NCBI GenBank assembly: GCA_946479895.1
Contig: CAMLHT010000128.1
Location: 1 to 10,297 of the forward strand
From: an uncultured Gemmatimonadota bacterium
GTDB lineage: Bacteria > Gemmatimonadota > Gemmatimonadetes > Gemmatimonadales > Gemmatimonadaceae
DNA length: 10,297 nt
Direction: 5' to 3'
Shown here: positions 1-5,712 of the stretch, piece by piece
Numbering within the stretch: the first letter of the stretch is position 1
Layout of the letters: each line of letters begins with the position of its first letter
The notes under the pieces: generated by a model
Database searches by the model: none
Seen by the model: only the letters and a program-made list of their open reading frames with translations
Told to the model about the DNA's origin: nothing
Translations under genes and position numbers: made by a program

Positions 1-164
1 GTGGGATCGTCCCCGTCTTCGAAGACGAGGGACACGCGCACCTTGCCGGAGGTGGTCGTCGCGATGTCACGCACCTTGTCGCTGGAGAGGACGTCCTGAC
101 CGGTGCGCGGGTTCTGTATGCGGGAGAGGGCCTTCGCAATGCGGCCCTGGAGTGTGTCAGCCAT
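1..164 (-). CDS. mrp: Mrp/NBP35-type Fe-S cluster carrier, N-terminal MIP18 (DUF59) domain, partial
   Basis: Only the first 54 codons are present; the gene runs off the window edge. The peptide begins MADTLQGRIAKALSRIQNPR and continues with TGQDVLSSDKVRDIA, then a strand-like KVRVSLVFE. This fits the N-terminal MIP18/DUF59 fold that precedes the P-loop ATPase in bacterial Mrp (ApbC) proteins, where the usual pattern is '...aL..v.dP..g.div..g.V.di'. Mrp proteins bind and hand over Fe-S clusters in the cytoplasm. The ATPase domain (Walker A, CxxC) lies outside the window, so a free-standing MIP18/SufT-like protein cannot be excluded. The ATG overlaps the end of the upstream nrnA-like gene by 8 nt (ATGGCTGA, positions 164-157), implying translational coupling. 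Confidence 0.68.
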   Translation of the reverse strand, partial: MADTLQGRIAKALSRIQNPRTGQDVLSSDKVRDIATTTSGKVRVSLVFEDGDDP

Positions 165-1209
165 TGGATGTGACGAGGAATTCCCTGGCGGCGGCGATCA
201 CCTGATCGCGCACGCCGTCGAGGGTGCCGGACAGCATGGCGCCCGCCGCCTTCGCGTGGCCGCCGCCGCCGAACCGGCGCGCGAACGCATTGACGTCCAC
301 CGCGCCCGTACTGCGGAACGAGATCTTGACCTTGCCGTGGCCGAGGTCGCGGAAGAACAGCGCCATCCGCGTCCCGGCGATCGACCGCGCGTGCTCGACG
401 ATGCCGTCGAGGTCCTCCTGGCGAACGGCGTACTTGTCGAGGAGGCCGTGCGCCATCGACAGCCAGGCGAGTCCGGCGTCGAGGTCAAACTCGAGCGTGG
501 CGAGGACTTCGGCGAGGAGCTGCACGCGCCCCGGAGGCGACGACGCGTAGATGCGCACGTACATGTCTTCCGGGTTGACGCCGGCGTTCAGCAGCTCGCC
601 CGCGATGGCGTGACAGCGCGGCGTGGTGTTGCTGAAGCGGAAGCCGCCGGTGTCGGTGAGCATCGCGATGTAGATCGCGCGGGCGATCTCGGGCGTGATC
701 TCGAGGTCGAGCGTGGAGGCGAAGTCGTAGATCAGCTCCCCCGTGGCGCAGGCCGCGGTGTCGGCGAGGATCGTCTCTCCCGGCGGCTCGTCACTCGGGA
801 TGTGGTGGTCGATCACCAGCTTCGGCTTCCGCAGCTGCCGCACGCTCTCGGCGATGTTGCCCAGGCGCTTCACGTCGGAGATGTCGAGGACGACGAGCGC
901 GTCGATCGACCGGAGCGCCGCCGAGCCCTTCGCCGTTTCGTCGCGGACGCCGGCGTCGGTCAGCAGGAACTCGAACAGCGCCGGCCAGGGGGTGGGATTC
1001 ACGATCTTCGCCGTGACGCCCATCTGGCGCAGCAGGAGCGCCAGGGCGACTTCCGACCCGCACCCGTCGCCATCCGCGTTCATGTGCGTCGAGATCGCGA
1101 CGTTCTTCGTCGCCTTCAGCACGGCGCCGATGCGCTCGATCGCGGCCCGGCGGGCCGGCGCGACGGCGAGATAGTCCGGATGTGATCGCACGCGTGGATC
1201 GGGAGTCAA
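157..1209 (-). CDS. nrnA: DHH/DHHA1 phosphoesterase, NrnA-like (oligoribonuclease / pAp phosphatase)
   Basis: A 350-aa protein with the full two-domain layout of bifunctional nanoRNase/pAp phosphatases. The N-terminal DHH domain has the metal motif THMNADGDGCGS (H42, D46, D48), LVVLDISD (D109), the signature VIDHH (D134-H135-H136) and LTDTGGFRFSNTT (D186). The C-terminal DHHA1 domain ends in the substrate-binding FGGGGHAKAAG (313-323). Known members remove 5' nucleotides from 2-5-nt RNAs and dephosphorylate pAp, or hydrolyse cyclic-dinucleotide products such as pApA; which applies here cannot be read from sequence. The start is uncertain. The longest frame opens with TTG at 1209, which lies in the T-tract of the preceding terminator. 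GTG at 1191 is an alternative, and neither has a clear Shine-Dalgarno. The stop overlaps the mrp start. Confidence 0.9.
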   Translation of the reverse strand: MTPDPRVRSHPDYLAVAPARRAAIERIGAVLKATKNVAISTHMNADGDGCGSEVALALLLRQMGVTAKIVNPTPWPALFEFLLTDAGVRDETAKGSAALRSIDALVVLDISDVKRLGNIAESVRQLRKPKLVIDHHIPSDEPPGETILADTAACATGELIYDFASTLDLEITPEIARAIYIAMLTDTGGFRFSNTTPRCHAIAGELLNAGVNPEDMYVRIYASSPPGRVQLLAEVLATLEFDLDAGLAWLSMAHGLLDKYAVRQEDLDGIVEHARSIAGTRMALFFRDLGHGKVKISFRSTGAVDVNAFARRFGGGGHAKAAGAMLSGTLDGVRDQVIAAAREFLVTSNG

Positions 1210-1241
1210 AGAAAACGGCGCCCGGAAACCCGGACGCCGTT
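1208..1241 (-). terminator. Rho-independent terminator of the amino-acid permease gene
   Basis: Read on the minus strand, AACGGCGTCCGG (1241-1230), a 4-nt loop and CCGGGCGCCGTT (1225-1214) form a 12-bp GC-rich stem followed at once by TTTTCTTT. The one non-Watson-Crick position is a G-U wobble in minus-strand RNA but an A-C mismatch in plus-strand RNA, and the T-run exists only on the minus side. So it terminates minus-strand transcription, about 20 nt after the permease stop codon. Confidence 0.88.
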
Positions 1242-1261
1242 CTCAAAGCTAGCGACTACGC

Positions 1262-2752
1262 TCAGCGCTGCGAGCCGAGCCCCGCGATCTTGGAATGGGT
1301 CCGGCCGTAGCCGAAGTAGATGACGAGGCCGATCACCAGCCAGACGATGAGCCGGATCCAGGTTTCCTTGCCCAGGCCGTAGATCATCGCGCCGCAGACG
1401 AGGATGCCCAGCGTCGAGACCACCGGGACCAGCGGAACCCGGAAGGACCGCTGAAGCTCGGGTCGCTTTACCCGGAGGATCCACACGCTGGCGCAGACGA
1501 GCATGAAGGCGAACAGCGTGCCGATGCTGGTCATGTCACCGACCACCGAGTCCGGGATGAACGCGGCGAAGAGGGCCGTGAAGACGAAGAACAGCATGTT
1601 CGACTTGTACGGCGTGCCGAAACGCGGATGCACTTCGCCGAAGATCTTCGGCACGAGGCCGTCGCGGCTCATCGAGTAGAACACGCGCGACTGGCCGAGG
1701 AGCATGACCAGGATGACCGAGGAGAAGCCGGCGAGGATCGCGACGGTGACGAACTTGGCGAGCCAGCCATAGCCGGTCATGTACTTGGTGATCGCGAAGG
1801 CGACCGACGCTTCCTTGCCCTGGGTGCGGAAGTCCTCGACCGTGGCGACGCCCGACAGCACGTGGGCGAACAGGACGTAGAGGACGGTGCAGACCACCAG
1901 CGACCCGAGGATGCCGATCGGCATGTCGCGGGCGGGGTTCTTGGCTTCCTGCGCGGCGGTGGAGACGGCGTCGAATCCGATGAAGGCGAAGAACACGACG
2001 CCCGCGGCCCCCAGGATTCCCATGACTCCGCCGAACTGGTGCGTCGTTCCGAGCGCGGTCTTGAACTCCTGCGGCGCCGGGATGTACGGGGTGTGGTTGG
2101 CCGGGTTGATGAAGCCCCATCCGATGATGATGACGAGGATGACGATCGCCACCTTCGTGATCACGATGAGGTTGTTGACCCAGGCGGATTCCTGCGTGCC
2201 GCGGATGAGGAGCAGCGACAGGATGAGGAGGATGAACACCGACGGCACGTTCATGATGCCGTTCACGCCGGTCACCGGGTCATGCTGGAAGGGCGAATGG
2301 CTCCACGCGTACGGCACTCGCATCCCGAAATACTCGAGGAGCTTGTTGAAGTATTCGCTCCACGCGATGGCGACGGTGGCGGCGCCGACGGCGTATTCGA
2401 GGACAAGGTCCCAGCCGATGATCCAGGCGATGAACTCGCCCATGGTCACGTACGAGTACGTGTAGGCGCTGCCGGCGATGGGGATGATCGAGGCGAACTC
2501 GGCGTAGCAGAGGCCGGCGAAGGCGCAGCCGATGCCGGCGACGATGAACGCCAGGGTGACCGAGGGCCCGGCGCGTTCGGCGATCGCGGCGGCCGTGCGC
2601 ACGAAGAGGCCGGCGCCGATGATGGCGCCGATACCGAGGGCGACGAGGGCGAAGGGGCCGAGGGTGCGCTTCAGCCCACCCGTTTCGCCGGAGACCCCGG
2701 CGTCGGACAGAAGCGCGTCGATCGATTTCGTTCGGAACAGTGTATCCGCCAC
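1262..2752 (-). CDS. APC-superfamily amino-acid permease (cationic amino acid transporter-like)
   Basis: About 496 aa, highly hydrophobic, with roughly 12 membrane segments. It carries the family's TM1 signature LGIGAIIGAGLFV, which binds the substrate backbone in APC transporters, then AGLCYAEFASIIPIAGSAYTY (TM2-3) and FFAFIGFDAVSTAAQEAKNP (TM6-loop), all typical of the YfnA/CAT branch. The likely role is uptake of an amino acid across the inner membrane by proton symport or exchange; the substrate cannot be assigned. Start choice: the frame opens at GTG 2758, but GTG 2752 is preferred because GAGG at 2761-2758 sits 5 nt upstream of it and would be inside or too near the earlier start. The gene ends in TGA and is followed by a strong terminator. 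It appears to be a single-gene unit with its own promoter region. Confidence 0.9.
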   Translation of the reverse strand: MADTLFRTKSIDALLSDAGVSGETGGLKRTLGPFALVALGIGAIIGAGLFVRTAAAIAERAGPSVTLAFIVAGIGCAFAGLCYAEFASIIPIAGSAYTYSYVTMGEFIAWIIGWDLVLEYAVGAATVAIAWSEYFNKLLEYFGMRVPYAWSHSPFQHDPVTGVNGIMNVPSVFILLILSLLLIRGTQESAWVNNLIVITKVAIVILVIIIGWGFINPANHTPYIPAPQEFKTALGTTHQFGGVMGILGAAGVVFFAFIGFDAVSTAAQEAKNPARDMPIGILGSLVVCTVLYVLFAHVLSGVATVEDFRTQGKEASVAFAITKYMTGYGWLAKFVTVAILAGFSSVILVMLLGQSRVFYSMSRDGLVPKIFGEVHPRFGTPYKSNMLFFVFTALFAAFIPDSVVGDMTSIGTLFAFMLVCASVWILRVKRPELQRSFRVPLVPVVSTLGILVCGAMIYGLGKETWIRLIVWLVIGLVIYFGYGRTHSKIAGLGSQR

Positions 2753-2796
2753 GTGCACCTCGTTGGTGTTGGGCTGTAGGGGGGAGGGAAATCTGG

Positions 2797-2820
2797 GTAC
2801 AACTTTGTATACAGTTTTAC
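2797..2820 (-). promoter_or_regulatory. Imperfect palindrome, candidate operator/promoter of the permease gene
   Basis: The 24-bp sequence has half-sites GTAcAACT and AGTTtTAC around an AT-rich TTGTATAC core, in an otherwise GC-rich gap. It lies about 45-70 nt upstream of the permease start. On the minus strand the core reads TATACA, a plausible -10 hexamer, but the matching -35 (TTACGG at 2834-2829) is poor. TGTATAC-type cores occur in sites of GntR-family and other dimeric regulators, but no regulator gene is present here, so the assignment is only by shape. Confidence 0.4.
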
Positions 2821-2867
2821 GACACTCGCCGTAAGGTGGGCAACCGGAGAGGATGTGTCAAGGAGAC

Positions 2868-2940
2868 GGGAGTGGGAGTGGGTGTGGGAGATCAGCCTCT
2901 GTGCCTTTCACCCATTCCCACTCCCACCCCCACTCCCACT
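2868..2940. repeat. GGGAGT-type palindromic intergenic element 1 (guaB 3' side)
   Basis: The left arm 2868-2888 has four G3 tracts separated by 3-nt loops (AGT, AGT, TGT). The right arm 2911-2940 is the C-rich counterpart (CCCATT CCCACT CCCACC CCCACT CCCACT). The arms pair at 18 of 21 positions around a 22-nt loop. Each strand can therefore form either a long hairpin or an intramolecular G-quadruplex: the plus strand from the left arm, the minus strand from the right arm. In minus-strand RNA the element begins directly at the guaB TAG stop (TAGTGGGAG), so it is the guaB 3' UTR. It has no T-tract. Element 2 at 4499-4592 is built from the same units. Confidence 0.8.
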
Positions 2941-4489
2941 ACACGCTGTAATTCGGCGCTTCGCGCGTGATCGTGACGTCGTGCGGGTGCGACTCGCGGA
3001 GGCCCGCCGAGCTGACGCGGACGAACGCGGTGTTGGTGCGAAGCTCCTCGATGGTCGCGCAGCCGACGTATCCCATGCCGCTGCGAAGACCGCCCACCAT
3101 CTGGTACAGCACGTCGGCCACCGGTCCCTTGTAGGGCACCCGGCCCTCGATGCCCTCCGGCACGAGCTTCTTCGACGACAGCTCGCCCTCCTGGAAATAG
3201 CGATCGGCGCTGCCGTCCTGCATCGCGCTCATGCTGCCCATGCCGCGGATCATCTTGTAGCGGCGCCCCTCGAGCAGGAACGATTCGCCGGGACTCTCCT
3301 CCGTGCCCGCCAGCATCGATCCCATCATCACGCAGGCGGCGCCGGCGGCGAGGGCCTTCACGATGTCGCCCGAGTACTTGATGCCGCCGTCGGCGATCAC
3401 GGGGATGTCCCCTGCTCCCTCGACGGCGTCGAACACCGCGGTGAGCTGCGGAACTCCGACGCCGGTGACCACACGCGTCGTGCAGATGGAGCCGGGACCG
3501 ACGCCGACCTTGATGCCGTCCACGCCGCGCTCGACCAGCGCTTCGGCGGCCTGGCGGGTCGCGATGTTGCCGGCGATGAGCTGGATCTCGGGAAACGCCT
3601 CGCGAACCTCGGCCGTCGCGCGCAGCACGCCTTCGCTGTGGCCGTGCGCCGTGTCCACGACGAGCGCGTCGACACCGGCCTCGATGAGGGCCCGGGCGCG
3701 GGTGAGATAGTCCCCCGCGGCGCCGATGGCCGCCGCCACCCGCAGGCGCCCGAACTGATCCTTGTTCGAGTCGGGATACTGGCGGCGCTTGTGGATGTCC
3801 TTGATGGTGATCAGGCCCTTGAGCTTCCCGGTCTTGTCCACCACCGGAAGCTTCTCGATGCGATGCTCCGCCAGGATCTGCTCCGCCTGGTCGAGCGTCG
3901 TCCCTTCGGGGGCCGTGACCAGGCCGTCCTTCGTCATCGCCTCGCGCAGCGGCCGGTCCAGCTTGCGCTCGAACTGGAGATCGCGGTTGGTGATGATGCC
4001 GACCAGCTTGTCGTCCCCGTCGATGATCGGGACGCCGGAGATGCGGAACCGCTGCATCAGGACCGTCGCCTCGCGCACCGTATCCTCAGGGCGCAGGGTG
4101 ATGGGCTTTCGGATCATGCCGCTTTCCGAACGCTTCACCCGGTCGACCTCGGACGCCTGCCGGTCGATGGACATGTTCTTGTGCAGCACGGCGATACCGC
4201 CGGCCCTCGCCATGGCGATGGCCATGTCCGACTCGGTCACCGTATCCATCGCCGCGGCCACGAGGGGCACCCGGAGGTCGATACCGCGGCTGAAGCGGGA
4301 TGCGACGTTGGTGTCGCGCGGATGGGTCAGGGAGTGCTGCGGGACGAGCAGGACGTCGTCGAAGGTCAGCGCGGCATCTTCACGCACACGGCTGACGCCA
4401 TTCTGCGTCGACGGGGCCTCTAAACGCGAAGGCCCGCCATCCCTGCGGGAGGGAGCGGGCCTGGATTGGGGTCGATTTGTGGTCGCCAT
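2939..4489 (-). CDS. guaB: Inosine-5'-monophosphate dehydrogenase
   Basis: IMPDH oxidises IMP to XMP with NAD+, the committed step of guanine nucleotide synthesis in the cytoplasm. All family marks are present: [12 protein letters not shown] near the N-terminus; two CBS domains (about 125-175 and 184-236) inserted in the TIM barrel; [11 protein letters not shown]; the catalytic loop [13 protein letters not shown] with C336; [23 protein letters not shown]; the flap Arg-Tyr in DRYFQ (R430-Y431); and a normal C-terminus [13 protein letters not shown]. The longest frame gives 516 aa, about 30 more than usual. The first 34 codons are low-complexity and include TTA, two AGG and 11 A/T-ending codons, unlike the body. 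GTG at 4387 would give a standard-length enzyme. Neither start has a visible Shine-Dalgarno. The gene is flanked on both sides by GGGAGT elements. Confidence 0.97.
   Translation of the reverse strand: MATTNRPQSRPAPSRRDGGPSRLEAPSTQNGVSRVREDAALTFDDVLLVPQHSLTHPRDTNVASRFSRGIDLRVPLVAAAMDTVTESDMAIAMARAGGIAVLHKNMSIDRQASEVDRVKRSESGMIRKPITLRPEDTVREATVLMQRFRISGVPIIDGDDKLVGIITNRDLQFERKLDRPLREAMTKDGLVTAPEGTTLDQAEQILAEHRIEKLPVVDKTGKLKGLITIKDIHKRRQYPDSNKDQFGRLRVAAAIGAAGDYLTRARALIEAGVDALVVDTAHGHSEGVLRATAEVREAFPEIQLIAGNIATRQAAEALVERGVDGIKVGVGPGSICTTRVVTGVGVPQLTAVFDAVEGAGDIPVIADGGIKYSGDIVKALAAGAACVMMGSMLAGTEESPGESFLLEGRRYKMIRGMGSMSAMQDGSADRYFQEGELSSKKLVPEGIEGRVPYKGPVADVLYQMVGGLRSGMGYVGCATIEELRTNTAFVRVSSAGLRESHPHDVTITREAPNYSV
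4414..4462 (-). promoter_or_regulatory. Pair of mutually exclusive hairpins in the guaB 5' region (attenuator-like)
   Basis: On the minus strand, AGGCCCGC (4462-4455) and TCCCT (4454-4450) pair with AGGGA (4444-4440) and GCGGGCCT (4437-4430): 13 bp with a 2-nt bulge, followed by TTCGCGTTT. The 3' arm can instead pair downstream: GGGCCT (4435-4430) with AGGCCC (4419-4414), a 6-bp stem with a 10-nt loop. The two folds share bases 4430-4435, so only one can form. The arrangement lies within the first 25 codons of the long guaB frame, where coding character is weak. The T-run is poor, so termination activity is unproven, and no known riboswitch consensus was recognised. Confidence 0.4.
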
Positions 4490-4498
4490 GGATGAAGA

Positions 4499-4592
4499 TA
4501 GTGGGAGTGGGCGTGGGAGTGGGAGTGGGTGGGCGTCGAAACGCGCCGCGAGGGCGCGGAATGCCCCTTGGTCACTCCCACTCCCGCCACTA
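4499..4592. repeat. GGGAGT-type palindromic intergenic element 2 (between DUF1232 gene and guaB)
   Basis: The ends are a perfect 6-bp inverted repeat, TAGTGG (4499-4504) and CCACTA (4587-4592). Inside, GGGAGTGGGAGTG (4515-4527) pairs perfectly with CACTCCCACTCCC (4573-4585), and an apical CGCGCC/GGCGCG hairpin fills the middle. The left arm has six G3 tracts (4503-4533), ample for a G-quadruplex on the plus strand. The right end contributes the TAG stop of the DUF1232 gene, and the left end lies 9 nt before the longest guaB start. It therefore occupies almost the whole 100-nt gap and includes any guaB promoter or leader there. Confidence 0.8.
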
Positions 4593-5057
4593 CCTCCCTA
4601 TCACCCGCAACCGTCTCCGGATCCGCCGTGGCAGGAAGAAGGCAGCCGCCGAAATGGCCGCCTGGAGGTTCAGGTCCTTCAGATCCTCCACCGACCCCGT
4701 CCAGTGGGCGTACAGGACGTTCCGGCCGGCGTTCGCCACCAGCCGCTGGAGGGCGAACAGGAGCAGGTAGAGGTCATCGACCTCCCCCAGGAACGGGATG
4801 AAATCCGGGATGATGTCGAGCGGCATGACGATGTACGCCATCGCCCCGGCCACCAGCAGCTTGTCCATGGCGTTCACGCGGCGGTCGGTCAGCAGCCCGC
4901 CGAGGAGCCGGAGGTAGGCCGGGAACTGCTTGACGTAGTACATCACCGTCCGCTTCGCGCCGGTGCGCGGCATGACCGGTGGCTCCGACGCCGCGGGGCG
5001 CGGGGTGGATCGTGTCCGTTTGTGTGTGCCGCCGCGTGGGCGGGCTGCGCTAGCCAT
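4590..5057 (-). CDS. DUF1232 (YkvA-like) small membrane protein
   Basis: 155 aa. A basic, disordered N-terminus (about 1-37, rich in R, T, P and A) is followed by a DUF1232 core at about 64-104: [20 protein letters not shown] followed by [13 protein letters not shown]. The 'Y...P.D.IPD.iP..G..DD' pattern is diagnostic. The core looks like a hydrophobic hairpin, so the protein is probably associated with the inner membrane. The C-terminus is hydrophobic, then strongly basic ([12 protein letters not shown]). DUF1232 proteins have no established biochemical role, so none is assigned. The ATG overlaps the TGA of the upstream gene by 1 nt (TGATG), and GAGGAG (5071-5066) lies 8 nt before it, supporting this start and coupled translation. 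The TAG stop lies in palindromic element 2. Confidence 0.85.
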   Translation of the reverse strand: MASAARPRGGTHKRTRSTPRPAASEPPVMPRTGAKRTVMYYVKQFPAYLRLLGGLLTDRRVNAMDKLLVAGAMAYIVMPLDIIPDFIPFLGEVDDLYLLLFALQRLVANAGRNVLYAHWTGSVEDLKDLNLQAAISAAAFFLPRRIRRRLRVIGR

Positions 5058-5509
5058 CAGAGTTTCTCCTCACCGCTTCCGGGTTCCCGTGTGTCGTGCG
5101 CCGGGGACGACGCCTCTGTTGACCCTGCTGACGCGGGCTTCGTGCCGGACGGTCGGGAGGGCGGCGGAGTGGTCGCGCTCGCCGCGGCCTGGCGCATCTG
5201 TTCGGGGACCGCCGCCAGCTCGCTGGCCATGGTCTTGGTGGCCGCCAGGGCGCTGTTCAGGACACTGGTGGCCTGGTTCATCAGGCCGACCGTCTGCGCG
5301 ATCGCGGTCGCGGAGACCTTCCCGGCGCGCAAGCGGTCCTCGACGGCTTCGGTGAACTTCGTGAACGGGTTCGCGGCACCCGCCGCGGGAGCCGACTTCT
5401 CGGCGTACTTGCTCTCCAGGAACTCGATGTAATCGAGGATCTGGTAGCCGCGATCGTCCGACAGGGACTCGAGGCGGCGCTGGATGCGGGAACGGAGATG
5501 GTCGTTCAT
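5057..5509 (-). CDS. Uncharacterised 150-aa protein, helical N-terminus and disordered tail
   Basis: No family recognised with certainty. Residues 1-38 form a compact, probably helical segment (IQRRLESLSDDRGYQILDYI, then EFLESKYAE) reminiscent of short DUF2281-like helical modules. Residues 47-108 are another helical stretch (NPFTKFTEAVEDRLRAGKVS, then a run rich in A, T, M and Q) that could form an amphipathic helix or coiled coil. Residues 110-150 are low-complexity P/S/T/A/E and likely disordered. There is no signal peptide or membrane segment. It is translationally coupled to the DUF1232 gene (TGATG), so the two probably act together. The ATG lacks a clear Shine-Dalgarno, and its upstream side is filled by the giant palindrome 13 nt away. 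The gene is supported by its coupled position and consistent composition. Confidence 0.7.
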   Translation of the reverse strand: MNDHLRSRIQRRLESLSDDRGYQILDYIEFLESKYAEKSAPAAGAANPFTKFTEAVEDRLRAGKVSATAIAQTVGLMNQATSVLNSALAATKTMASELAAVPEQMRQAAASATTPPPSRPSGTKPASAGSTEASSPAHDTREPGSGEEKL

Positions 5510-5521
5510 GGCTGGATGATA

Positions 5522-5712
5522 GCGGCTAGCTATCGGCTCGGCTGCGGCTGCTGGCTGTCGGTGCCGGCCGATTGCTGACGGCTATGGCTATGGCTCCGCT
5601 GCCGGCCGAGCGAGATGCCGGGCCGCGGGCTGATGGCCAGCGATAGCCGTAGCCGCAGGCCATCGGCCGGCTCCGACAGCCAGCAGCCGCAGCCGAGCCG
5701 ATAGCTAGCCGC
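5522..5712. repeat. Giant near-perfect palindrome (40-bp perfect outer arms)
   Basis: Positions 5522-5561 and 5673-5712 are exact reverse complements over 40 bp. After one T-T mismatch the pairing resumes for 10 bp (5563-5572 with 5662-5671). After a short internal loop there are 13 further pairs with one G-T (5579-5591 with 5643-5655), leaving a loop of about 50 nt. The arms are made of degenerate GGCT-rich words (ctatcGGCTcGGCTgcGGCT). The element fills nearly all of the space between the M15 peptidase gene and the next gene, and the peptidase TAG stop (5707-5705) lies inside its right arm. There is no open reading frame and no T-tract. It could be a dispersed repeat/MITE-like element or a very long intercistronic RNA hairpin. 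Confidence 0.9.

Noticed and set aside
103..1185. 360-codon open frame on the plus strand opposite the nrnA-like gene
   Set aside because: Composition is Arg/Asp/Glu-rich low complexity, a typical antisense shadow of a high-GC gene. The minus strand has an unmistakable DHH/DHHA1 protein.
1295..2779. 494-codon plus-strand open frame opposite the permease
   Set aside because: It reads as a monotonous D/E/R/H/A-rich sequence without domains, a mirror of the hydrophobic permease codons.
2855..5432. 522- and 556-codon plus-strand open frames opposite guaB and its neighbours
   Set aside because: They are antisense to guaB, DUF1232 and the 150-aa gene, show no recognisable domains, and cross intergenic repeats. 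Length comes from GC-rich codon bias.
5522..5712. CRISPR array or tandem repeat interpretation of the GGCT-rich region
   Set aside because: Repeats are inverted, not evenly spaced direct repeats with spacers, and no cas gene is near.
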